Assembly: GCA_025963815.1 (NCBI GenBank)
Contig: JAOQAA010000360.1
Coordinates: 1 to 19,627 of the forward strand
DNA length: 19,627 nucleotides
Direction of reading: 5' to 3'
Source of the DNA: Capsulimonas sp.
Lineage (GTDB): Bacteria > Armatimonadota > Armatimonadia > Armatimonadales > Capsulimonadaceae
Shown: positions 8,480 to 15,278 of the stretch, piece by piece
How the letters are laid out: each line of letters begins with the position of its first letter
Numbering within the stretch: position 1 is the first letter of the stretch
Program-made: the position numbers and the translations under genes
The notes under the pieces: model-generated
Told to the model about the DNA's origin: nothing
Seen by the model: the letters and a program-made list of their open reading frames with translations, nothing else
The model's database searches: none

Positions 8480-9280
8480 CTATCCTCCCGCCTTGGTGTC
8501 TCCAAAGTAAAGAATAACGTCGTCGACATACTGCGGCTTGAAGTTCGAGCGGACGAAGCGCATGGTCGTTCCAGAGACGGTGGGCGTGGACGGGCCGCGC
8601 CAGGCGACGGCGTTTTTGCCGTATGGAGCCAGTTTCACGGTGGCGGCGTCCGGATTCCCGATCTTGCGCAGATCGATGGCTTTGATCGGGCCGGGGATCT
8701 TCGGATGGTGGAATCGCACGATGACCTCGGCGCGGCCAATGGCGCCGCGCCATGACGATCCGGTGTGCAGCACATAGAACGTCTGCAGGACAGCGCTGTT
8801 GTGGTCCGTGATCTGGCCGCCGATATCCGTCGTGTAATCGTCCTCGACGATATGCGTCTGGTTGGTCCCGAATTTGACGGTCTTTGCGTGCCAGACATCG
8901 CTATTATTCGCGGCGTCTTGAGCAATCGTTGTGGGAACCGATTTGCCGTCGACCTTTGAGGTGAAGGAATGGAATGTCCCCTTGGGGTTCGCCGGCTTGC
9001 CGGAATCGTCCTGAAAGGCCTTCTCGCCGCGTCCCCGGTCGGGAAAACCCATGCGTACGACGCAGGCGGGGCCGTGGTTCTTGAAGACAAACCGGCAGTG
9101 CGTCTTCACCGTGTATTCGCCCACATCCATGGTCACGATTTCGCTTTCCATTGCGACGGTCTTGTGTCCGGCGAGAAGGCGCGGCGATCCGCCGAAGGAA
9201 ATCCCGCCGTCATCGGCGAGTGCGGGAAGGGCTGTGGCAAACATGAGAAGTCCAAGCAGAGGAAGCATCGTTCGTTTCAT
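8480..9280 (-). CDS. Exported protein of unknown function
   Basis: A 266-residue protein with a clear signal peptide (Lys-Arg start, hydrophobic core, ALPALA before the likely cleavage near residue 22). The mature part starts with GGSPRLLAGHKTVAMESE and has beta-rich phrases such as YTVKTHCRFVFKNHGPACVV and VRMGFP, reminiscent of extracytoplasmic proteins of the DUF4424 kind; that link is from memory of style and is weak. No catalytic motif is recognised. It is convergent with the ankyrin gene (one-base gap) and divergent from the CBM9-like gene, with only six bases between their proposed first codons. Confidence 0.8.
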   Translation of the reverse strand: MKRTMLPLLGLLMFATALPALADDGGISFGGSPRLLAGHKTVAMESEIVTMDVGEYTVKTHCRFVFKNHGPACVVRMGFPDRGRGEKAFQDDSGKPANPKGTFHSFTSKVDGKSVPTTIAQDAANNSDVWHAKTVKFGTNQTHIVEDDYTTDIGGQITDHNSAVLQTFYVLHTGSSWRGAIGRAEVIVRFHHPKIPGPIKAIDLRKIGNPDAATVKLAPYGKNAVAWRGPSTPTVSGTTMRFVRSNFKPQYVDDVILYFGDTKAGG

Positions 9281-9286
9281 AGCGGC

Positions 9287-10114
9287 ATTCTACCCAAATT
9301 TCGGGCGGCATTCGGAGTACAAGTTCTCGTTCTTCTGCTGGCTCTCCTCACATTAGGCGCAGTCTCACACGCCGCCAATACCGACCCACGCCCATATCTC
9401 GCCGTGACACCCGCGCCGGCAAAGCTGCGGGTGTCCGCGGAGCCGGCGGACCCTGCATGGGCGGACGCGCCGACCATCGCCTCCCTGCCGCTCTCCCTCG
9501 GCCCCGAAGCCAATGGCCTCACCGCGCTTCCCACGCAAGTCAAACTGCTCTGGGATTCCGATTATCTCTACATACGCTTTCTCTGCACATCCACCGAAAT
9601 CTATTCCCCTTACAAGACCCATGACGATCCGATCTACAAAGGCGACTGCGTCGAGATGTTTCTCGACGTCAAGGGCGACGCGCGTCAGTGGATCGAGCTG
9701 GAAGTCAGCCCCAGCAATGTCACCTTCGACCAAGTGATGACCCTCACCGCCGACCCCGCCTCCGACGCCGACCTCATCCTCACCCCAGCCCTGCGCGACC
9801 GCGACCTCTGGCGCGACCTCTCCTGGTCCCTCGACGGCCTGCGGACCGCCGCAACCCTCCAGAAGTCCGGCAAGCGCGCCACCGGCTGGACCGTCGACAT
9901 CGCCCTCCCAGCCAAACCCACCCTCCGCCGCCTCGGCCTGGACCACTTCGCCCCCATGACCCTGCGCGCCAACTTCCTGCGCTACGAATATCCATCGGCG
10001 ACTAATGGCGGCAAGCGGCCGCTGATTGCGATGAACTGGTCGCCCGTTCGCTGGGGCTGCCCGCATATCTCGCCGCAGGCGATGGGGTATTTGGAGTTGG
10101 TGGGGGAGAAGTAG
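9287..10114 (+). CDS. Exported CBM9-like carbohydrate-binding protein
   Basis: A secreted protein with a domain of the family 9 carbohydrate-binding type. Characteristic phrases are VKLLWDSDYLYIRF, YKGDCVEMFLDVKGD, WIELEVSPSN and GWTVDIALP, and a final block with NWSPVRWGCPH. The start is unusual: in 9281-9360 there is no ATG, GTG or TTG in any frame. The frame is open further upstream (to an ATG at 8969 and a GTG at 9164), but that part runs antisense to the neighbouring gene and would put charged residues before the signal peptide. ATT at 9287 gives a textbook signal peptide (Lys4, Arg6, then a hydrophobic core, SHA cleavage near residue 29) and a 275-residue product. Ligand unknown; similar proteins occur beside glycan-degrading genes, none of which is seen here. 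Confidence 0.8.
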   Translation: MLPKFRAAFGVQVLVLLLALLTLGAVSHAANTDPRPYLAVTPAPAKLRVSAEPADPAWADAPTIASLPLSLGPEANGLTALPTQVKLLWDSDYLYIRFLCTSTEIYSPYKTHDDPIYKGDCVEMFLDVKGDARQWIELEVSPSNVTFDQVMTLTADPASDADLILTPALRDRDLWRDLSWSLDGLRTAATLQKSGKRATGWTVDIALPAKPTLRRLGLDHFAPMTLRANFLRYEYPSATNGGKRPLIAMNWSPVRWGCPHISPQAMGYLELVGEK

Positions 10115-10148
10115 GCGGCTGTCGCGTTATGACTACGCGGTGACAGAG

Positions 10149-11189
10149 TTATTTTGGAAGATTATTGATTGCGCTCTCTAATTCACCGATCACTTGCAAT
10201 ATGGACTCCCATGACGGCGGTTCTTCCAGAAACATTTCCCGCATACTTTGATAATCGCGCTGCAAATCGTCTTTGCGAGCCTCGACAGGTAAGAGATGAA
10301 ACGAGCCAGGGACTGCTGTCTCGTAATGCGCACTGCTGGATCGGAAGAAAAAACTCTTATGCTCCACTACGCGTTTGCGCAGCGCCACATCCGATAAGGC
10401 GTTTGCGGCCATCGGATTTTTCGCGAGGCGCGCCAGATCGGAGAAGTGCCGGGATAGGCGATGAGGCGTTGCCTTTTCCGGAGAGCGATGAAATTCCGCG
10501 TGGAGTAGCGTCGCCTTTTCCCAAAATGTCCGTTCTGCCTCCAGCGCTACCACCTCGCCGTTCGGCTCCTGGAACACACTGGGGAATACAAGCGCTGCGT
10601 AACTGGTGACGGTATGAATGCCGATTGGGTAGGGATCGGAACCAACACCCATTTCCAATTTGACGACCGGACGGATATAAGCAGCTTCCTGTTGTTCCGA
10701 CGGATTCAGTACGCTGGGATAGGTAAAGAGCAACACGTATGAGTCCATGGGATCGATACTCAGATCCCATGGACTTGCGCCATCCGATGCTCCTAATATC
10801 TCCGTAAAAGATATATGTATCCTCGGGAGCAGGCGATCACGTACGGCCTGCTGACACGCATCTCGCAGGGCATCCAATCGTTTCTTTTGCTGAGTATTAT
10901 TCGGTGCTAACTCTGGTTCATTCTCATCGCCAAAGCCGAGCGTATCGCGCCGTACGGATAGGTCGATGTCTTCGGAGAAGCGTTCGATGATCCCAAACAC
11001 TTTAGACAACGACGCACCGCCCTTGAAAATCAATTGCGCTCTGAGTTCGGGGATACGGAAGATCCGAGCAAGCGCCTAGCACACCCAAAAGTCTTTCTCA
11101 ACAATTGCAGACGATAAACCCAATCGATTCACCGTTTCCGCAAAGAGCGCCGCACGATCCGCCGCATTCGCCGCCGCAATCCGATCCAT
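10149..11189 (-). pseudogene. abiEii: AbiEii-type nucleotidyltransferase toxin, interrupted by an in-frame TAG
   Basis: The toxin half of a type IV AbiE toxin-antitoxin pair. Read from the ATG at 11189, which has AGGAG seven bases upstream, the frame codes for 37 residues ending EKDFWVC, then meets TAG (11078-11076), then continues with ALARIF and the complete family core: FKGGASLSK (55-63), SEDID (72-76, with Asp74 and Asp76 as likely metal ligands), KLEMG (177-181) and TFWEKATLLH (221-230). Homologues as I recall them carry Trp where the TAG stands (WVCW), so a TGG-to-TAG change is the simple explanation. A 294-residue product could restart at TTG 11033 but would lack the conserved N-terminus. 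It lies 15 bases after the antitoxin gene. Loss of toxin, readthrough, restart or a sequencing error all remain possible. Confidence 0.8.
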
Positions 11190-11204
11190 TTTTCGCTCCT
11201 GGGT

Positions 11205-11804
11205 TTACTCGACAACCTGCGCAATCACCGTCCGTATCCAGTCGGGGGCGTGACGGGCGTCCTTCGCAAGAGACTGCTTATCCTCTGCCGAGAGCGTCAT
11301 TCGCAGCCGCTGAACCGTTGTCTCGTCCACATGTTTGCCGCCTAAATGACGGAGCGCATGAACCACCAGCGCTCCAACTTTCGATTCCATCGCCATATAC
11401 CGAGCGGCGGTATGACGGAACTCAATCGTCTGCTTGCCAATCTTGACACGCCGCGAGCGTCCATCCGTCAGATACGCCACACGCGCCGGAACCTGCTCCG
11501 ACAAACCCAGCACATTCGCGGCCTGCGCGCCCGTCAATTGCAGTCGTCCTTCTGTTTTGCGCGCCACCGCTCGCGCCACGACTTCGGGTGTAGGGCTTAC
11601 TTCCAACCCCAAAAACTCGCTAACCTGCGGGTAATCGTAAACACCACGTGTTAACCGCCGGATTTTCCCCTGCCGCGCCAGTCGTGAAAGAGCCTGGTCC
11701 ACCGCCGCCCGACTGCCAAGCTCCAAGAACTCACGTGGCGTAAACACCGTCCCACGTCCGCGCTCCTGAATCCGGTTTTCCAATTTCTCTCGAATCGCTT
11801 CCAT
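11205..11804 (-). CDS. abiEi: AbiEi-type antitoxin / transcriptional regulator (DUF6088-like)
   Basis: A 199-residue protein of the AbiEi antitoxin type. The first 60 residues form a winged-helix DNA-binding region (FTPREFLELGSRAAVDQALS, then a wing with GKIRRLTRGVYDYP), and the rest matches the DUF6088/AbiEi_4-like C-terminal domain, with LQLTGAQAANVLGLSEQVP and FRHTAARYMA. In known AbiE systems this protein neutralises AbiEii without lasting contact and represses its own operon by binding inverted repeats in the promoter; such a repeat is present upstream. The frame is intact and has GAGG about ten bases before the ATG. The toxin start follows 15 bases after the stop, so the pair would be one transcript. 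Confidence 0.85.
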   Translation of the reverse strand: MEAIREKLENRIQERGRGTVFTPREFLELGSRAAVDQALSRLARQGKIRRLTRGVYDYPQVSEFLGLEVSPTPEVVARAVARKTEGRLQLTGAQAANVLGLSEQVPARVAYLTDGRSRRVKIGKQTIEFRHTAARYMAMESKVGALVVHALRHLGGKHVDETTVQRLRMTLSAEDKQSLAKDARHAPDWIRTVIAQVVE

Positions 11805-11838
11805 AAACTACTTGCCTCATCCAAATCATACCCGATAA

Positions 11839-11872
11839 TTTGTCAGAAAAACACATACATATTTCTGACAAA
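11839..11872. promoter_or_regulatory. Perfect 11-bp inverted repeat, likely AbiEi operator
   Basis: TTTGTCAGAAA (11839-11849) and TTTCTGACAAA (11862-11872) are exact reverse complements 12 bases apart. The repeat lies between TATGAT on the minus strand (11830-11825), which would serve abiEi, and TATAAT on the plus strand (11883-11888), and covers both -35 regions. AbiEi proteins are known to autoregulate through inverted repeats, so this is the obvious operator, and it may control both directions. Confidence 0.65.
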
Positions 11873-11882
11873 CTATGTAAAG

Positions 11883-11888
11883 TATAAT
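11883..11888 (+). promoter_or_regulatory. -10 box placing transcription start at the ATG
   Basis: A perfect TATAAT ends six bases before the ATG at 11895. Transcription from this box would begin at about the A of the start codon, giving a leaderless mRNA. The -35 region falls within the right arm of the inverted repeat and does not resemble TTGACA well. Confidence 0.5.
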
Positions 11889-11894
11889 CACCCC

Positions 11895-12203
11895 ATGACC
11901 TTCGACGAACTCAAAGCCCTCGCCCAATCTCTTGGCCGCGAACCCGAAGCCCGCGCCGCCGGCCTCGAAGTCTACAAGCTCACCCTCGTGTCCCTGCGAA
12001 CAATGGTCGATCACCCGCTGCTCCACTTCGGTCCGGACGATCTGACCAACGCCGCCCGCGGCGCGGCCGCCTTCGCCATGCGCCGCGCGGCCATCGAGAT
12101 CATGCTAGACACGCCCGGCTTCTGGTGTTCGTTGGCTCCGTACTACTTTCAAGGGAACTGGCCGGCCGGAACGTTGCCGGGTGGGCGCGTGGTGGTGCTG
12201 TGA
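11895..12203 (+). CDS. Hypothetical 102-aa protein, divergent from abiEi
   Basis: I recognise no family. The protein is 102 residues, with a helical N-terminal half (LKALAQSLGREPEARAAG, RGAAAFAMRRAAIEIML) and a less regular Trp/Gly/Pro-rich end. There is no signal peptide or membrane helix. Its codons follow the G+C-rich usage of the neighbouring genes and the ATG directly follows a TATAAT box, so it looks like a real, probably leaderless gene. It has no ribosome-binding site because there is almost no room for a leader. It shares the palindromic region with the antitoxin gene, so AbiEi might regulate it. It converges with the next gene 12 bases downstream. Confidence 0.65.
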   Translation: MTFDELKALAQSLGREPEARAAGLEVYKLTLVSLRTMVDHPLLHFGPDDLTNAARGAAAFAMRRAAIEIMLDTPGFWCSLAPYYFQGNWPAGTLPGGRVVVL

Positions 12204-12215
12204 GAAGTAATCCCA

Positions 12216-12989
12216 CTACCACGGCATTTCAATTTTCGCCGCCCCTATCGCCACCATCTCAAACGCCGCCGCGTAGTAGGTTTCCAGATCCCCCACCACG
12301 TCCGCCAGTCCATCCTCACCCTTCACCTGCTCCGCCACCCACTGCGCGAAGATCGCCATACAATCGTCGTCCCTCTTGCTCATTACTTCCGCCGCCCACA
12401 GCGTGTATTGCAAATTGAAGCGTGCTGAATTCTCTGTCCGCTTGAACCCATTCCATCCGCAGTACTCCGCATAGTCCTGCTTGAATGCTCCGTTGGCGAC
12501 GCGGTTCCACATGAAGGCGGTGTCGTAAATTGGAAATAGCTCGGGATTGAAGAAGTGCAGGAATTTGGCGGCAGCCATCCAGGGGTAAACCGAGGGATAA
12601 TTCTTCGTCGCCTTTAGCTTCCCAATCGCGTTTAGACATGCGCTGATTTGAGGGTTCTGTCTGCTGTCGGTGATGCTTGCGAGCGATAGACCTGAACTTC
12701 TTCCGCACGGCAAACACTCCGTCGTCAGAACGCTGTATAGCGTTTCAGCGGACCAGCGTTCGGAGAGGGAGGTCCCACGAAAAACACCCCAATACGAAGT
12801 GAGATTCTGATAGATTTTTGTGAACGCTTGCTCCTTCTCGGTAGCGGACGCTAATGAGTTGAATGCGATTTCAGCGTAGGAATAGAGTTCGAGGCGATGG
12901 CTCAATGTCCAGGTTTCGGGTACGGATGAGCGGTAGGCGTCCAAGGCTGATAACAGGTGGGGCGACTTGAAGTAACTGCTGAGTTTCAT
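12216..12989 (-). CDS. Hypothetical protein of about 257 residues
   Basis: No family recognised with confidence. The protein is mostly helical and rich in aromatic residues. The most distinctive segment is PWMAAAKFLHFFNPELFPIYD, followed by an aromatic-rich WNRV and YCGWNGFK stretch; it looks like a conserved core around His-Phe-x-Asn-Pro and Pro-Ile-Tyr-Asp. No signal peptide or membrane helix is seen. I prefer the ATG at 12989 (MKLSSYF) over a TTG at 13010 that would abut the metK terminator; a GGAGG lies 15 bases before the ATG, rather far for an ideal site. It lies between the AbiE locus and metK, on the same strand as both, but the metK terminator separates it from metK. Confidence 0.75.
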   Translation of the reverse strand: MKLSSYFKSPHLLSALDAYRSSVPETWTLSHRLELYSYAEIAFNSLASATEKEQAFTKIYQNLTSYWGVFRGTSLSERWSAETLYSVLTTECLPCGRSSGLSLASITDSRQNPQISACLNAIGKLKATKNYPSVYPWMAAAKFLHFFNPELFPIYDTAFMWNRVANGAFKQDYAEYCGWNGFKRTENSARFNLQYTLWAAEVMSKRDDDCMAIFAQWVAEQVKGEDGLADVVGDLETYYAAAFEMVAIGAAKIEMPW

Positions 12990-13013
12990 GATGAGGGCGC
13001 TTGCCTCCAAATC

Positions 13014-13046
13014 AAAAGCCCCTCTCCCGGAAATTAGGAGAGGGGC
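13014..13046 (-). terminator. Intrinsic terminator of metK
   Basis: On the minus strand GCCCCTCTCC and GGAGAGGGGC form a perfect 10-bp G+C-rich stem with a 9-base loop, followed by TTTTGATTT. It lies 17 bases after the metK stop codon and is the most canonical terminator in the window. Confidence 0.85.
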
Positions 13047-13063
13047 GTGAAAGCGAGAGGTGG

Positions 13064-14215
13064 TTACGCCAGCTTCGCCGCCTGGTCGGTCTTTTCCCAG
13101 CCGAAGGCGGGGTTGCCGAAGTGGCCGTTTTTGGCGGTCTGGGTGTAGATCGGGTTGACGAGGTCCAGCAGGCTGATGATGCCTCGGGGCGTGAGGTCGT
13201 AGGCGGTCTGGACGCGCTTGCTGATCTCGTTGTCCGAGATGGAGCCGGTGCCGAAGGTTTCGACGAGGACGCTGACGGGCTGGGCGACGCCGATGGCGTA
13301 GGCCAACTGGATCTCGACGCGCTCGGCGAGGCCGGCGGCGACGATGTTCTTGGCGATGAAGCGCGCGGCGTAGGCGGCGCTGCGGTCGACTTTGCTCGGG
13401 TCCTTGCCGGAGAAGGCGCCGCCGCCGTGGCGGGCGTAGCCACCGTAGGTGTCCACGATGATCTTGCGGCCGGTGACGCCGGTGTCGGCCTGCGGGCCGC
13501 CGATCACGAAGATGCCCGTCGGGTTCACGTGATACTTGATTTCCTGGGTGACGTACTTCTCAAAGTCGGCGAGCACCGGCTGGATGACAAGCTCATTGAC
13601 GAGCTTCTGAACATCGGCGCGGGTCAGCTCGGGATCGTGCTGGGCGCTGAAGACGATGGTGTCGATGTAGAGCGGCTTGTCGGTGGCGCGGTCGTAGGCG
13701 ATGGTGACCTGGCTCTTGGCGTCGGGGCGCAGGCCGAGGCTGGAGTCCTTGCGGACCTGGGCGTAGAGGCCGGTAAGGCGGTGCGCGATGGTGATCGGCA
13801 GCGGCATCAGCTCCGGGGTCTCGTTGACGGCGAAGCCGAACATCATGCCCTGATCGCCCGCGCCCTGCGCTTCGTCCACGCCGCCTTCATCGACGCCGGC
13901 GGCGATGTCGGGGGACTGTTTTTGCAGCGCGACGAGGACGCCGGTCGTGTCGCCATCGAAGCCGTACGCCGTCTTGGTGTAGCCCGCTTCATTGATGGCT
14001 TTGCGCACGACGTCGCTGATTTCGACATAGCCCTTGGTCGTGACTTCGCCGGCGATGACGGCGAGGCCGCGCGTCAGCAGGGTCTCCACGGCGACGCGGC
14101 TTGTGGGGTCCTGGCGCAGCAGCTCGTCGAGAATGGCGTCGCTGATCTGGTCGGCGAGTTTATCGGGATGGCCCTCGGAAACGGACTCCGAAGTGAAGAG
14201 TTTGATGTCGGACAT
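13064..14215 (-). CDS. metK: S-adenosylmethionine synthetase
   Basis: Methionine adenosyltransferase, which makes SAM from methionine and ATP in the cytoplasm. The 383-residue length is normal. Signature segments are complete: SEGHPDK with His16, Pro17 and Lys19 near the N-terminus, the GAGDQG hexapeptide at 118-123, [16 protein letters not shown], and the Gly-rich loop [16 protein letters not shown] of the family. The start is the ATG of MSDIKLF, with GAGAGGAAG seven bases upstream; a TTG six codons earlier overlaps that ribosome-binding site and is not the start. Expression is very likely under SAM feedback through the riboswitch in the leader, and the gene ends with its own terminator, so it is a single-gene unit. 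Confidence 0.97.
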   Translation of the reverse strand: MSDIKLFTSESVSEGHPDKLADQISDAILDELLRQDPTSRVAVETLLTRGLAVIAGEVTTKGYVEISDVVRKAINEAGYTKTAYGFDGDTTGVLVALQKQSPDIAAGVDEGGVDEAQGAGDQGMMFGFAVNETPELMPLPITIAHRLTGLYAQVRKDSSLGLRPDAKSQVTIAYDRATDKPLYIDTIVFSAQHDPELTRADVQKLVNELVIQPVLADFEKYVTQEIKYHVNPTGIFVIGGPQADTGVTGRKIIVDTYGGYARHGGGAFSGKDPSKVDRSAAYAARFIAKNIVAAGLAERVEIQLAYAIGVAQPVSVLVETFGTGSISDNEISKRVQTAYDLTPRGIISLLDLVNPIYTQTAKNGHFGNPAFGWEKTDQAAKLA

Positions 14216-14226
14216 GGATGTGCTTC

Positions 14227-14252
14227 CTCTCAAGCGATGTTCAGATTGAGAG
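14227..14252 (-). promoter_or_regulatory. metK: Hairpin masking the metK ribosome-binding site
   Basis: In the mRNA CTCTCAA (14252-14246) pairs perfectly with TTGAGAG (14233-14227), which includes the GAGAG part of the metK Shine-Dalgarno region. Forming this stem would block translation start. It is a good candidate for the translational output of the riboswitch upstream; no U-tract terminator is seen in the leader. Confidence 0.6.
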
Positions 14253-14309
14253 CAGCGGCCGGGCTATCAAGTTTTCGTGAGGCAAGCGGGAGAAGTTTTC
14301 GTTCGCTTG

Positions 14310-14426
14310 TCTTATCTCGCGCCCTCATTCTCGAATCGAAAATGCGGCGCCGGAATTAACACCTTCCCCGGGCGGGGTGGTTGTTGTGGTTTCGTCGGGC
14401 CGGTCCCTCCACCACTCTTGATAAGA
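14310..14426 (-). promoter_or_regulatory. SAM-I (S-box) riboswitch of metK
   Basis: The minus strand has the SAM-I consensus in order: CTTATCAAGAG at the 5' end, GGTGG followed by GGAGGGACCGGCCCGA (14410-14395) and GAAACC, CAACAACC, GGTGTTAATTCC, a P4 hairpin of GGCGCC...GGGCGC type and the closing GATAAG. Helix P1 is TCTTATC (14426-14420) with GATAAGA (14316-14310). SAM binding to this aptamer normally lowers expression of methionine and SAM genes. The aptamer lies about 95 bases before the metK start codon. Confidence 0.95.
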
Positions 14427-14455
14427 ACGTCATGCTGCGCTATTGAGTTGAATGT

Positions 14456-14485
14456 ATTATGGCGCCGTCGGCCCCGTTTTGTCAA
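14456..14485 (-). promoter_or_regulatory. metK promoter
   Basis: On the minus strand a perfect TTGACA (14485-14480) and CATAAT (14461-14456) are 18 bases apart. The predicted start near 14449 precedes the riboswitch by about 23 bases and gives a leader of roughly 234 nt. The -35 box lies within the hairpin at the end of the upstream gene. Confidence 0.75.
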
Positions 14486-14496
14486 CGGAGCCGACG
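14466..14496 (-). terminator. Hairpin after the lipoprotein gene, overlapping the metK promoter
   Basis: A 13-bp stem with a single T-G wobble and a 5-base loop (CGTCGGCTCCGTT / AACGGGGCCGACG) starts eight bases after the lipoprotein stop codon. No T-tract follows on the minus strand. The stem and loop hold the metK -35 box and most of its spacer. Confidence 0.6.
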
Positions 14497-14503
14497 ACTG
14501 CAA

Positions 14504-15163
14504 TTACGCCCCGGCCGTAGGCGGCGGTGGCGGACCGCTTGTCGTTCCGGTGGTGCTCGTTCCTGTTGTTGTGCCCGTCGTCGTCCCGGTGGTAGTGCCC
14601 GTTGTGGTTCCGGTAGTCGTACCCGTTGTGGTCCCGGTCGTCGTGCCCGTGGTTGTTCCGGTGGTAGTACCCGTAGTGGTTCCCGTCGTACTCCCCGTGG
14701 TCGTTCCGGTGGTGGAGACCGCTGGGGTGTATGTCAGTTGGTCATTGGGAGTAATCGCGCTGACGCCTTTCGCGTTCAGTACGCGAACGTCCACCGTGCC
14801 GATGTGTGCGCCGCCGGGCGTCACGACATTTAACGTGGAATCGGAGACCACCGTCGAATTGGCGAACTGTGTTCCGAGATGCACGGTGACCGGCATGATC
14901 GCGCCCGTGGCGTCCCGGGATTCGAAGCCTGTGCCTGAAATGGTGATGATGCGCCCAGCGTTCAAAGGAACACTGTTCGGGTCTACCTGAGTGATCACGA
15001 TGCCGTTGATCGTTCCTGGGGTGGAGCCCGTTGTTGCGCCGTCCGATGAACCGCCGTTGTTTCCGCCGCTGTCTCCGCCGCCGCATCCGGCGATCACGAC
15101 AATCGATATTCCGAGCGCGGCCATTCCGGCCATTCGGTATCGCTGAAGGGTTACGTATTTCAA
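14504..15163 (-). CDS. Lipoprotein with IPT/TIG-like domain and Thr-Gly repeat tail
   Basis: A 219-residue exported lipoprotein. A basic start and hydrophobic stretch end in the lipobox VIAGC, with Cys27 as the lipidated residue. After a Gly/Ser-rich linker comes an IPT/TIG-like immunoglobulin fold (about residues 55-145, with ITQVDPNSVPLNAGRIITIS and TPGGAHIGTVDVRVLNAKG). The C-terminal 70 residues are TTGT repeats ending in a short poly-proline stretch. Function is unknown; a surface-exposed or wall-spanning spacer protein is a reasonable guess. The frame starts with TTG (AAAGG nine bases upstream); an ATG ten codons later would remove the basic n-region. A strong promoter lies upstream and a hairpin follows the stop. 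Confidence 0.85.
   Translation of the reverse strand: MKYVTLQRYRMAGMAALGISIVVIAGCGGGDSGGNNGGSSDGATTGSTPGTINGIVITQVDPNSVPLNAGRIITISGTGFESRDATGAIMPVTVHLGTQFANSTVVSDSTLNVVTPGGAHIGTVDVRVLNAKGVSAITPNDQLTYTPAVSTTGTTTGSTTGTTTGTTTGTTTGTTTGTTTGTTTGTTTGTTTGTTTGTTTGTSTTGTTSGPPPPPTAGA
14541..14715 (-). repeat. 12-bp coding repeats (Thr-Thr-Gly-Thr)n
   Basis: About 14 units of 12 bases coding for Thr-Thr-Gly-Thr within the lipoprotein gene. On the plus strand units read like GTTCCGGTGGTA, GTACCCGTAGTG and GTCCCGGTCGTC: third codon positions differ widely while the amino acids stay fixed, with rare Ser substitutions. This points to selection on the protein pattern and some age of the array. It has no spacers and is not a CRISPR. 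Confidence 0.9.
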
Positions 15164-15250
15164 AAAGAAACCTTTTCCGTGCTCCGTGGATGTTCGCCGG
15201 GGGCGTGATGGGTCATGGGGGACTTACTCACGGACGCCGGAGCCTGACCT

Positions 15251-15278
15251 ATTATATCATTTATCTCAAGGATGTAAA
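15251..15278 (-). promoter_or_regulatory. Promoter of the lipoprotein gene
   Basis: On the minus strand TTTACA (15278-15273) and a perfect TATAAT (15256-15251) are 16 bases apart, and TGA directly before the -10 gives an extended -10 (TGATATAAT). The predicted start near 15244 leaves an 80-base leader. The rest of the 230-base gap between the two divergent genes shows no further clear element; a plus-strand TAGAAT near 15335-15340 might serve the aldo/keto reductase, without a good -35. Confidence 0.7.

Noticed and set aside
8969..9286. N-terminal extension of the CBM9-like protein from the ATG at 8969
   Set aside because: This stretch is antisense to the exported protein at 8480-9280 and would bury the signal peptide more than 100 residues inside the chain.
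14283..14309. CAAGCG / CGCTTG hairpin in the metK leader as the riboswitch terminator
   Set aside because: The stem is only 6 bp and no U-run follows; the Shine-Dalgarno hairpin is a better output candidate.
13001..14359. Long plus-strand open frame of 452 codons opposite metK
   Set aside because: It is the antisense shadow of metK and its leader; the product is a Gly/Asp/Val-rich low-complexity string, and metK is unmistakable on the other strand.
14541..14715. Tandem repeats as a possible CRISPR array
   Set aside because: Units are 12 bases, contiguous without spacers and in frame with the lipoprotein coding sequence.
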